A program made the position numbers and the translations under genes. Below are positions 41,930-49,427 of a DNA stretch of 64,000 nt, piece by piece. Position 1 is the stretch's first letter; every line of letters begins with the position of its first letter. Source of the DNA: PBB1 sp965229345. Its GTDB lineage: Bacteria; Pseudomonadota; Gammaproteobacteria; Burkholderiales; Burkholderiaceae_C. The notes beneath the pieces were generated by a model, which ran no database searches, was not told the origin of the DNA, and worked only from the letters and a program-made list of their open reading frames with translations. The stretch covers positions 558,001 to 622,000 of the forward strand of contig OZ245872.1 of the NCBI GenBank assembly GCA_965229345.1, written 5' to 3'.

Positions 41930-42718
41930 ATGGCCCGTTCCATCGCCTTGTCGTCTGCCGCTGTGGCCAGCATGCCTGGCCACAGCGTCGCGCCTGAACG
42001 GGGCATCGGCACGCTGGCCAGGCCGTCATTCGACCGCACGGCAGGGGCCTGGGACGACCTCACGCCACGCCAGCGCCGTGGCGTGGTGGCAGCGATGGTG
42101 CTGCTGCACGCTGGCGCGGCGGCATGGCTGGTGCTGCAGCCGGCGCACGCGCCGTTGCCGGTGTTGCCGCCGCCCACGCTGCGGGTCGAGTGGATCGCCG
42201 CCCCCGCACCGGTGGTCGAACCCTCTCGACCGGTCGAACCCGCCCCCATGCCCCTGAAGCCGGTGCCGCCGCGGCCGGTGACGGCGCTACCCGAACGACT
42301 GATCGCAGCGCCCGAGTCCGCAGCCCCTGCCGCGGTGGTCACGCCGCCGCCTGCACCACTGCCGGCTGTCGACAGCCCCGCAGCGCCCCCCGAACCCGCG
42401 GCGCCACCTGCGCCGGCCAGCCCGGTCGCGCCCAAGACGCTGCCACCGGAAGCGGTGCAGTACCTGCTGCCGCCGGCGCCGGTCTATCCGAAGTGGTCGC
42501 GCCGCCAGGGCGAGTCGGGTCGGGTGCTGGTGAAGGTCTATGTGGATGAAGGCGGCCTGCCGCGTTCGGTGCAGGTCGTCGAGTCATCCGGTCATCCGCG
42601 CCTCGACGAGGCGGCCCGCGCGGCCGTCCAGGCCGCACGCTTCAAGCCCTATGCCGAAAACGGCCGCCCCACCGCCGGCTGGGCCTTCGTTCCCCTCACT
42701 TTCGATCTGGAGAAATGA
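41930..42718 (+). CDS. tonB: Energy transducer TonB
   Basis: A 262-residue TonB. A membrane anchor lies at about 51-70 (GVVAAMVLLHAGAAAWLVLQ) after an unusually long cytoplasmic N terminus; then a Pro-rich spacer (about 72-175, many Pro-Ala and Pro-Val repeats), and the C-terminal domain PAPVYPKWSRRQGESGRVLVKVYVDEGG with SGHPRLDEAARAAV and KPYAENG. It spans the periplasm and passes energy to outer-membrane receptors. ATG at 41930 (MARSIALSS) is preferred over a GTG at 41807. The stop overlaps exbB (ATGA). Confidence 0.93.
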   Translation: MARSIALSSAAVASMPGHSVAPERGIGTLARPSFDRTAGAWDDLTPRQRRGVVAAMVLLHAGAAAWLVLQPAHAPLPVLPPPTLRVEWIAAPAPVVEPSRPVEPAPMPLKPVPPRPVTALPERLIAAPESAAPAAVVTPPPAPLPAVDSPAAPPEPAAPPAPASPVAPKTLPPEAVQYLLPPAPVYPKWSRRQGESGRVLVKVYVDEGGLPRSVQVVESSGHPRLDEAARAAVQAARFKPYAENGRPTAGWAFVPLTFDLEK

Positions 42719-43578
42719 CCGTGACCCAAGAACTTGCTGTCGCGACCGCATCGGCTCCGCTGACCACACTCCAGCCGCTCGGCTTCGGCCACTTCATGGC
42801 CCAGTCCGACGCCGTCGGGCAGACGCTGCTGGTGGTGTTGCTGGCGATGTCGGTGCTGACCTGGGCCGTCATCGCGCTGAAGGGCGTGGCCCAGACCCTG
42901 CAGCGACAGCGCAGCCAGCGCTTTCTGGATCGCTTCTGGAATGCCGCGTCGCTGAAGCAGGTCGAGGCCGACCTCGCGGCGCAGGCGGCCGATGAAGGCC
43001 GCGACCCGTTCTCGCGCCTCACGCAGCAAGCGCTGCAGGCCCAGGCGCACCACGCCCGGCACGGCACCTCGCGGCTTGCCGATGCGGGCAGCGCGGGCGA
43101 ATTCGTCACGCGCACGCTGAAGAAGGCGCTCGACGAGGAAACCATGCGACTCGAAAGCGGCCTGACGCTGCTGGCCACCGTGGGCGCCACCGCACCCTTT
43201 GTCGGGCTGTTCGGCACCGTCTGGGGCGTCTACCACGCGCTGGTCGCGATCGGCGCCAGCGCCGCCGACGGCCCCGGTTCGCTGGCCCAGGTGGCCGGTC
43301 CGGTGGGCGAGGCGCTGATCATGACCGGCCTGGGCCTGGCGGTCGCGATCCCGGCGGTGATGGCCTACAACGTCTACACCCGCCGCAACCGGGTCACCGC
43401 GTCGCGCCTCGATGCCTTCGCCTATGAGCTGCACACCTTCGTCGCGATGGGCCAGCCGCTGGGCGGCGGCGCGCTGCCGGCAGCGGCCGCCGCGCCGGCG
43501 GCGTCCACGGCGGGTGCGCCGGTGACATTGACGCCGCCGGCCACCTCCGCGCGGCGCTCCTCGCCGATCGCTGCCTGA
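42715..43578 (+). CDS. exbB: Biopolymer transport protein ExbB
   Basis: A 287-residue inner-membrane proton-channel subunit of the ExbBD-TonB complex (MotA/TolQ/ExbB family). Three membrane helices are seen: LLVVLLAMSVLTWAVIALKG, then TLLATVGATAPFVGLFGTVWGVYHAL and LIMTGLGLAVAIPAVMAYNVY. The conserved GATAPFVGLFGTVWG region is intact. A low-complexity Ala/Thr-rich tail follows residue 255. ATGA overlap with tonB and 10 bases before exbD. Confidence 0.95.
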   Translation: MTVTQELAVATASAPLTTLQPLGFGHFMAQSDAVGQTLLVVLLAMSVLTWAVIALKGVAQTLQRQRSQRFLDRFWNAASLKQVEADLAAQAADEGRDPFSRLTQQALQAQAHHARHGTSRLADAGSAGEFVTRTLKKALDEETMRLESGLTLLATVGATAPFVGLFGTVWGVYHALVAIGASAADGPGSLAQVAGPVGEALIMTGLGLAVAIPAVMAYNVYTRRNRVTASRLDAFAYELHTFVAMGQPLGGGALPAAAAAPAASTAGAPVTLTPPATSARRSSPIAA

Positions 43579-43588
43579 GGACCACGCC

Positions 43589-44056
43589 ATGGCCTTCGCC
43601 TCGTTCGACAACCACCGCTCCGCCGGGCCGATGACCGACATCAACATGGTCCCGCTGATCGACGTGCTGCTGGTGCTGCTGGTGATCTTCATCGTCACCG
43701 CGCCGCTGCTGACGCATGCCGTCAAGCTCGACCTGCCCAAGGTCAGCTCACAGCCCCACCTGCCGACGCCCGACGCGATCCAGTTGGCCATCGACGCCCA
43801 AGGCGGCCTGTTCTGGAATGGCGAACCGCTCAGCCGCCAGCAGGCCGCCCTGCGCTTCGCGGCCGAAGCGGTGAAGCAGCCCCAGCCCGAGGTGCACCTG
43901 CGGGCCGACGAGCGCGTGGCCTACCGCCACGTCGCGCAGATGCTGGCCGATGCCTCGCATGCCGGTCTCACCAAGCTCGGTTTTGTCAGCGAGCCTGCGG
44001 GTGCGGCCGGCACGCCCGCCGACGCGGCGCTGGCCGCTGTCGCGCCGCGCCGATGA
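43589..44056 (+). CDS. exbD: Biopolymer transport protein ExbD
   Basis: A 155-residue ExbD/TolR protein. The N terminus has MTDINMVPLIDVLLVLLVIFIVTAPLL with the proton-pathway Asp (in PLIDVLLVLL) on the single helix; the rest is a small periplasmic domain (VHLRADERVAYRHVAQML). Works with ExbB to energise TonB. Its stop overlaps the PepSY gene (ATGA). Confidence 0.95.
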   Translation: MAFASFDNHRSAGPMTDINMVPLIDVLLVLLVIFIVTAPLLTHAVKLDLPKVSSQPHLPTPDAIQLAIDAQGGLFWNGEPLSRQQAALRFAAEAVKQPQPEVHLRADERVAYRHVAQMLADASHAGLTKLGFVSEPAGAAGTPADAALAAVAPRR

Positions 44057-44715
44057 ACCACGGTGCGCCATCGGCGGCCACGCTCGGCCGCAGCGTCGGC
44101 AAGGGCCGCGCCTACTGGCTGAAGACGCTGCATCAGTGGCACTGGATCAGCGCAGCAATCTGCCTGATCGGCATGCTGCTGTTCAGTGCCACCGGCATCA
44201 CGCTGAACCACGCCGCACAGATCGACGCCAGCCCGCAGGTCACCCGCCTGACACTGCAACTGCCGCCCGGCTTGCAGCAACACCTGGCCGCGAGCGCGCC
44301 GGCCGGCGAGCGGCGCCCGGCGCCGTTGCACGCCGAGCTGGCCGGCTGGCTGTCGGCGCAGCTCGGCGTCGAGGTCGAGGACCGCGACGCCGAGTGGTCG
44401 GCCGACGAGGTCTATGTGTCGATGCCGCGACCCGGCGGCGATGCCTGGCTGCGCATCGACCGGGAGACCGGTGCGGTCGAGTTCGAACGCACCGACCGCG
44501 GCTGGGTGTCGTACCTGAACGACCTGCACAAGGGGCGCCATGCCGGCGTGGCTTGGTCCTGGTTCATCGATGCCTTCGCGGTCGCCTGTCTGCTGTTCTC
44601 GGTGACCGGTCTGTTCATCCTGAAGCTGCATGCGGTCAACCGGCCGACCACCTGGCCGCTGCTCGCGCTCGGGTTGGTGATCCCGCTGCTGCTCGCCCTC
44701 CTGTTCATCCATTGA
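44053..44715 (+). CDS. PepSY-associated membrane protein
   Basis: A 220-residue inner-membrane protein of the PepSY-TM type. Helix 1 (about 33-55, WHWISAAICLIGMLLFSATGITLNH) holds a WHWxxA pattern and a His that may bind haem; the periplasmic domain follows; two C-terminal helices (FIDAFAVACLLFSVTGLFIL and TTWPLLALGLVIPLLLALLFIH) complete it. PepSY-TM proteins in iron clusters are proposed to move electrons to the periplasm for siderophore reduction. Overlaps exbD; precedes the DUF2271 gene by 13 bases. Confidence 0.85.
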   Translation: MNHGAPSAATLGRSVGKGRAYWLKTLHQWHWISAAICLIGMLLFSATGITLNHAAQIDASPQVTRLTLQLPPGLQQHLAASAPAGERRPAPLHAELAGWLSAQLGVEVEDRDAEWSADEVYVSMPRPGGDAWLRIDRETGAVEFERTDRGWVSYLNDLHKGRHAGVAWSWFIDAFAVACLLFSVTGLFILKLHAVNRPTTWPLLALGLVIPLLLALLFIH

Positions 44716-44728
44716 AGAAGGTCTCGAC

Positions 44729-45247
44729 ATGAACTTGCGTTATTCCGTCGCACTCGGCGCCGCGGTGTTCGGTGCCCCTCCCTTGCACGCGGCCGATCTG
44801 TCCATCGGCGTGGAGATCCCGCGCCTGAGCGTGGCCGAGTACCACCGTCCGTACGTGTCGGTGTGGATCGCCCGGCCCGACCAAAGCGCGGCCTCGACCC
44901 TGGCGGTGTGGTTCGAGCAGAAGAAGCCGAACGCCGAGGGCACCAAGTGGTTGAAAGACATGCGCCAGTGGTGGCGCCGCAGCGGCCGCGACATGAAGGT
45001 GCCGGTCGATGGCGTCACCAGCGCCACGCGCCCGGTCGGCAAGCACAAGATCGAGGTCGTCGATGGCAACGCGCCGCTCGGCAAGCTGCCTGCAGGCGAC
45101 TATCAGCTGATGGTCGAGGCGGCGCGCGAAGGGGGTGGCCGCGAGCTGCTGTCGATTCCGTTCCAGTGGCCACCGAAGGCCGCGCAGCAACTCGCCGCAC
45201 AAGGCCAGAGCGAACTGGGCGAGATCAGCCTCGAGCTCAAGCCCTGA
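44729..45247 (+). CDS. DUF2271 periplasmic protein with probable FMN attachment site
   Basis: A 172-residue secreted protein. Signal peptide cut near residue 21 (PPLHA-AD). Asp94-Gly-Val-Thr-Ser-Ala-Thr100 resembles the ApbE flavinylation motif in NqrC and RnfG (D-x-x-S/T-G-A-S/T), so Thr100 is a probable FMN acceptor. Other conserved features are VWIARPDQSAASTLAVWFEQKK and LAAGDYQLMVEAAREGGGREL-type sequence near the C terminus. A good AAGAAGG ribosome-binding site precedes the ATG. An ApbE gene lies two genes on, which supports the idea that it carries electrons. Confidence 0.85.
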   Translation: MNLRYSVALGAAVFGAPPLHAADLSIGVEIPRLSVAEYHRPYVSVWIARPDQSAASTLAVWFEQKKPNAEGTKWLKDMRQWWRRSGRDMKVPVDGVTSATRPVGKHKIEVVDGNAPLGKLPAGDYQLMVEAAREGGGRELLSIPFQWPPKAAQQLAAQGQSELGEISLELKP

Positions 45248-45293
45248 TCCCGGGGTCGCCACCCCCTGACCTTCCGATCTGCAGGAGTCCCCC

Positions 45294-46109
45294 ATGATCC
45301 TTTCATCATTCCAGCGCGTGCTGGCCACCACGCTCGCCCTCACGCTGGCCGCGCCGCTCGTGCAGGCGCACAGTGCCTTCTTCGTGCCGTCGAGCACGGT
45401 GCTTTCCAAACCGCAGTGGGTGACCATCGACGGCGGTGTCGGCACCGACATGTTCTATTTCAACCACGCCCCGCTGCGGCTCGATGGCCTGCTGGTCACG
45501 GCCCCCGACGGCAGCGCGCTGGCGCCCGAGAACCTGATGGTCGGCAAGGTGCGCAGCGTGTTCGACCTGAACCTCACGCAGACCGGCACCTACCGCATCG
45601 CCACGGTGAACAGCGGCGTCAGCGCGCGCTACAAGGACAAGGCCACCGGCCAGAGCAAGGGCTTTCGGGGCACGGCCGCGAACTTCGAGAAAGAGGTGCC
45701 GGCCGACGCCGAGGACCTGCAGGTCAACGAATCGGTGAGCCGTCTCGAGACCTTCGTCACCGTCGGCAAGCCGACCGCCTTCACGCCGACGGGCGTGGGC
45801 CTGGAGCTGCTCGCCGTCACGCACCCGAACGACCTGTACAGCGGCGAGGAGGCGACCTTCGCGTTTGCGCTCGATGGCAAGCCCGCCGCCGGACTCGAGG
45901 TCGAGGTCGTGCCCGGGGGCGTCCGCTACCGCGACACGATCGGCGAGATCGCACTGAAAACCGACGCGCAAGGCCGCATCACGCTGAAGTGGCCGCAGCC
46001 CGGGCTGTACCGCCTGGAGGTCAGCGCGAAGGACGGCCAGACCACGGTGAAGCAGGCCAAGGAGCGCCGGCTCGGCTATGCGGTGGTGCTGGAAGTGCTG
46101 TCGCAGTAG
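45294..46109 (+). CDS. DUF4198 periplasmic protein
   Basis: A 271-residue secreted protein of the DUF4198 (NikM/CbiK-related) family. Signal peptide about 1-24 with a likely cut at VQA-H, leaving His as the first mature residue (HSAFFVPSS). Two beta-rich repeats follow: VTIDGGVGTDMFYFNH near the start, LELLAVTHPNDLYSGEEATFAFALDGKPAAG in the middle and ITLKWPQPGLYRLEVSAKDG toward the end. A clear AGGAG site precedes the ATG. Members are often found beside metal and siderophore genes; metal binding is proposed. Confidence 0.85.
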   Translation: MILSSFQRVLATTLALTLAAPLVQAHSAFFVPSSTVLSKPQWVTIDGGVGTDMFYFNHAPLRLDGLLVTAPDGSALAPENLMVGKVRSVFDLNLTQTGTYRIATVNSGVSARYKDKATGQSKGFRGTAANFEKEVPADAEDLQVNESVSRLETFVTVGKPTAFTPTGVGLELLAVTHPNDLYSGEEATFAFALDGKPAAGLEVEVVPGGVRYRDTIGEIALKTDAQGRITLKWPQPGLYRLEVSAKDGQTTVKQAKERRLGYAVVLEVLSQ

Positions 46110-46160
46110 GCGTACTTGGCCGACCGTTCGTTGCCCCTCGCCCTCCCCCTCGATCACCGC

Positions 46161-47216
46161 ATGACGCCTCCTGCTCACGCTGCCGCATCGACATCGCGCT
46201 GGCGTTCCACCGCCCCGCTGCAGGTGGCGCCAGTGCAGTCCGTGGCGCCTGTGGTGAGCGAACTGGGCGGGCTGACGATGGGCACGCGCTGGAGCGTCAG
46301 GTTCTGGCACCCGATCGGCACGGTGTCGGCGCCGCACAGCGCGCTGCGTGCGGCGATCGAGTCCGCCCTCGACACGGTGGTGCGGCAGATGAGCCCGTGG
46401 GAGCCCGACTCCGACCTCAGCCGCTTCAATCGTGCCGCCGCAGGCCACTGGCAGACGCTGCCCGAGCCCTTCTTCAGCGTGCTGCGCTGTGCGCTGGATC
46501 TGGCGCGCGACAGCGGCGATGCCTACGACCCGACGGTCGGCCCGGTGGTCGACCTGTGGGGCTTCGGCCCCGCGCCGGCGCGCCATGCGCTGCCCTCGGC
46601 CGCCGAGCGGCAAGCCGCCCACGCCCGGGTGGGCTGGCAGCGCCTGGCCCTCGACGTGCCGCAGCGGCGCGTGCGTCAACCGGGGGGCAGCGCGCTCGAC
46701 CTGTCCTCGATCGCGAAGGGCCATGCCGTCGATGCGGTGGCGTCTGCGCTGCGCGCCTTGGGCTGCGACAACCTGCTCGTCGAGGTGGGTGGCGAGCTGC
46801 TGGGTGGCGGGCGCCGGCCCGACGGTGCGCCGTGGCGGGTGGCGGTGAAGCTGCCTGGCCTCGCCGCGGCCGGCGCTGACCTCGACGACGCGCCCGGCCC
46901 GGTGCTGGCGCTTCCCGATCTCGCGGTCGCGACCTCGGGCGACGACTTCCGCCGCTTCGTGGCCGACGGCGAACAGTGCTCGCACACCATCGATCCGCGC
47001 ACCGGCCGGCCGATCCGGCATGCGCTGGCCTCGGTCACGGTGGTGCATCCGCAGTGCATGCAGGCTGACGCGCTGGCCACGGCTTTGCTGGTGCTGGGGC
47101 CCGAGGCAGGGTGGGCATACGCACAGCGGCACCGGCTTGCAGCGCTGTTCATCCGCCGCGGCGCCGAGGGGCACGAGGCGCGCCCGACCGAGGCATTCGA
47201 CGCGCTGCTGGCATGA
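46161..47216 (+). CDS. apbE: FAD:protein FMN transferase (ApbE)
   Basis: A 351-residue enzyme that moves FMN from FAD onto Thr/Ser of target proteins. Family signs: LTMGTRWSVRFW near residue 45, DPTVGPVVDLWGFGP, DLSSIAKGHAVDAVASAL (Mg/FAD region), CSHTIDPRTGRPI and SVTVVHPQCMQADALATALLVLG. No clear signal peptide or lipobox is visible from either the ATG at 46161 or a TTG at 46116, which is odd for an enzyme whose targets are usually periplasmic. Its likely target here is the DUF2271 protein. Confidence 0.92.
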   Translation: MTPPAHAAASTSRWRSTAPLQVAPVQSVAPVVSELGGLTMGTRWSVRFWHPIGTVSAPHSALRAAIESALDTVVRQMSPWEPDSDLSRFNRAAAGHWQTLPEPFFSVLRCALDLARDSGDAYDPTVGPVVDLWGFGPAPARHALPSAAERQAAHARVGWQRLALDVPQRRVRQPGGSALDLSSIAKGHAVDAVASALRALGCDNLLVEVGGELLGGGRRPDGAPWRVAVKLPGLAAAGADLDDAPGPVLALPDLAVATSGDDFRRFVADGEQCSHTIDPRTGRPIRHALASVTVVHPQCMQADALATALLVLGPEAGWAYAQRHRLAALFIRRGAEGHEARPTEAFDALLA

Positions 47217-47232
47217 CGGCGGGTGCGGTGTG

Positions 47233-48624
47233 ATGCCAGTGGACGCGCTGCGCGAAGTCGCAGCGGGCCTCGTCGCGCTGTCCTACCTCGGCCTGTGCGC
47301 GGCCACCTGGCGGCGGCACCGGGCCCGGCAGTCGCAGGCCGAGCGCGCCAGGGCGGGGCTGTCCCCTGCTGCCGCCTCCGTCGCTGACACGCCGCCGGTG
47401 CTGGTGCTGCATGCCAGCCAGACCGGCACCGCCGAGCAGCTGGCGTGGCAGGCCGCCCAGGCGCTGCATGCCGCCGGCGTGCCCGCACGGCTGTGCAGCC
47501 TGTCGCAGCTGCAGGTCGAGGATCTGCGCAGCGCCGAACGCGCGCTCTTTGTCGTCAGCACCTACGGTGAAGGCGATCCGCCGGACGCGGCGGCCCCCTT
47601 CGTGCGGCGCGTCATGGCGGCGCAGCCTCCGCTGGCACTGCACCACCTGCACTGCGGGGTGCTCGCGCTCGGCGACAGCAGCTACCGACACTTCTGCGGC
47701 TACGGCCGTGCGCTCGACCGCTGGCTGCGGCTGTGCGGCGCACCCAGGTTGTTCGAGCGCATCGAGGTCGACCAGGGCGACCCCGCCGCGCTGCTGACGT
47801 GGCAGCACGAGGTCGCACGCATCGCTGGCACGAGCGACCTGCCGGAAGGGCCGGCGGCCCAGCCGTTCGAGCCGTGGCGGCTGGTGGTGCGTCGGCACCT
47901 GAACCCGGGCAGTCTGGGGGGCCCGTGTTTTCACCTCGAACTCGAACCGTCGGCCGGCGGCGCACCTCGGTGCTGGGAGTCGGGCGATCTGGTGCAGGTG
48001 CTGCCTCCAGGCGATGCCCAGCGGCCCCGCGAGTACTCGATCGCCTCGCTGTCTGCCGACGGGCGCGTGCACCTGCTGGTGCGGCAGGAACGCCGCGCCG
48101 ACGGCACGCTGGGCGCCGCTTCCGGCTGGCTCACCGACGGGCTGGCATGCGGCGGCGAGATCTCATTGCGCGTGCGGGAGCACCGCCATTTCCGGCTGGG
48201 CGACAACGCGCAGCGGCCGCTGATCCTGATCGGCAACGGCACCGGCCTGGCTGGCCTGCGTGCCCACCTGAAAGCCCGCGCGGCAGCGGGCGCCGGCCCG
48301 GCGTGGCTGGTGTTCGGTGAACGCCAGGCCGCGCACGACGCGTACTACCGCGATGAGATCGATGCCTGGCTCGCCAGCGGCGTGCTCGAACGCGCCGACC
48401 TCGTCTACTCGCGCGATACGCCCGAACGCCCGTATGTGCAGGACCTGCTGCGCGCGCAGGCCGCGCGGCTGCGCACCTGGCTGGCGCGTGGTGCGGCGAT
48501 CTATGTGTGCGGAAGCCGGGTCGGCATGGCCTCCGGCGTGGAAGCTTCGTTGATCGAGGCGCTAGGGCAAGACGGGGTGGATCAACTGATGGTGCAAGGT
48601 CGATTGCGACGCGACGTGTATTGA
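47233..48624 (+). CDS. Membrane-anchored flavodoxin/ferredoxin-reductase-like flavoprotein
   Basis: A 463-residue protein related to sulfite reductase alpha subunit and cytochrome P450 reductase. An N-terminal helix (about 9-27, VAAGLVALSYLGLCAATW) anchors it. Then a flavodoxin domain with SQTGTAEQLAWQAAQALHAAG and STYGEGDPPDAA, an FAD-binding RQREYSIASL-type motif (PREYSIASLSADG), and an NADPH-binding IGNGTGLAGLRAHL. It should take electrons from NADPH and pass them through FAD and FMN to a membrane partner, probably the PepSY protein. Ends 46 bases from the convergent piuC. Confidence 0.9.
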   Translation: MPVDALREVAAGLVALSYLGLCAATWRRHRARQSQAERARAGLSPAAASVADTPPVLVLHASQTGTAEQLAWQAAQALHAAGVPARLCSLSQLQVEDLRSAERALFVVSTYGEGDPPDAAAPFVRRVMAAQPPLALHHLHCGVLALGDSSYRHFCGYGRALDRWLRLCGAPRLFERIEVDQGDPAALLTWQHEVARIAGTSDLPEGPAAQPFEPWRLVVRRHLNPGSLGGPCFHLELEPSAGGAPRCWESGDLVQVLPPGDAQRPREYSIASLSADGRVHLLVRQERRADGTLGAASGWLTDGLACGGEISLRVREHRHFRLGDNAQRPLILIGNGTGLAGLRAHLKARAAAGAGPAWLVFGERQAAHDAYYRDEIDAWLASGVLERADLVYSRDTPERPYVQDLLRAQAARLRTWLARGAAIYVCGSRVGMASGVEASLIEALGQDGVDQLMVQGRLRRDVY

Positions 48625-48670
48625 CGCTGTTCGAGCACTCGTCAGCCAGGCCAAGGGGGTGAACGAAACG

Positions 48671-49351
48671 TCAGACCTCGCCCCACTGCCTGAGCAGGTT
48701 GTGATACTGACCGGTGAGGCTCAGGACCTCCTCGCATTCGCCCAGACGCAGCCGCAGCTTCTGGATGGTCTGGTCGAGTTCGAACAGCAACTGCCGCTGC
48801 CCGTCATCGCGCACCATGCTCTGTGTCCAGAAGAAGGCGCACACCCGCACGCCGTGGGTCACGGGTTCGACGCGGTGCAGGCTGCTGGCCGGGTACAGGA
48901 TCAGATCGCCCGCGGGCAGCTTCACCTCGTGGGTGCCGTAGGTGTCCACCACGACCAGTTCGCCGCCCGCATAGCTGTCAGGCTCGCTCAGGAACAAGGT
49001 GCACGAGAGATCGGTGCGCAGCCGCAGGTTCGTGCCCGGCACATGGCGCACCGCGCTGTCGACGTGCAGCCCGTAGTGTTCGCCGCCTTCGTAGCGGTTG
49101 AACAGCGGCGGCACGGTGCGCAGCGGCAGCGCGGCCGACACGAACAGCGGGTGCGCCAGCACGGCCGTCAACACGATCTCGCCCAGCTCGCGCCCCAGCG
49201 GTGACAGCTCGGGCAGCTGGCGGTTGCGCTTCACCTGCGCACCCTGGCTGCCGACGGTGGCGCGGCCATCGACCCAGTCGGTCGCATCCAACCGCGCGCG
49301 CAGGTCGGTCACTTGCTGCGGCGTCAGGACCTCGGGGATGTGCAGCATCAT
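48671..49351 (-). CDS. piuC: PiuC-type Fe(II)/2-oxoglutarate-dependent hydroxylase
   Basis: A 226-residue PKHD-type dioxygenase. The metal triad is His96, Asp98 and His159 (in YGLHVD and SSLHRVEP); Arg169 should bind 2-oxoglutarate. The start MMLHIPEVLTPQQV matches PiuC/YbiX. Such genes are usually iron-regulated and sit beside siderophore receptors; the substrate is unknown. It follows the receptor gene on the same strand, with a hairpin between. Confidence 0.92.
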   Translation of the reverse strand: MMLHIPEVLTPQQVTDLRARLDATDWVDGRATVGSQGAQVKRNRQLPELSPLGRELGEIVLTAVLAHPLFVSAALPLRTVPPLFNRYEGGEHYGLHVDSAVRHVPGTNLRLRTDLSCTLFLSEPDSYAGGELVVVDTYGTHEVKLPAGDLILYPASSLHRVEPVTHGVRVCAFFWTQSMVRDDGQRQLLFELDQTIQKLRLRLGECEEVLSLTGQYHNLLRQWGEV

Positions 49352-49376
49352 GGTGACGGTTTCCGAACGAAGAAGA

Positions 49377-49398
49377 GCCCCTCGCTCTCACGAGGGGC
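49377..49398 (-). terminator. Probable terminator after the siderophore receptor gene
   Basis: GCCCCTCG and CGAGGGGC form a perfect 8-bp stem with a 6-base loop. Read on the minus strand it is followed by TCTTCTTCGTT, a T-rich run, fitting a Rho-independent terminator after the receptor stop at 49428 and before the piuC ATG at 49351. Confidence 0.65.
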
Positions 49399-49427
49399 CG
49401 GGTCATGCGCGCGTCTTCAGTGCGGCA

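Noticed and set aside
45306..47174. A 622-codon open frame antisense to the DUF4198 and apbE genes
   Set aside because: It crosses two well-supported genes and has shadow-frame composition.
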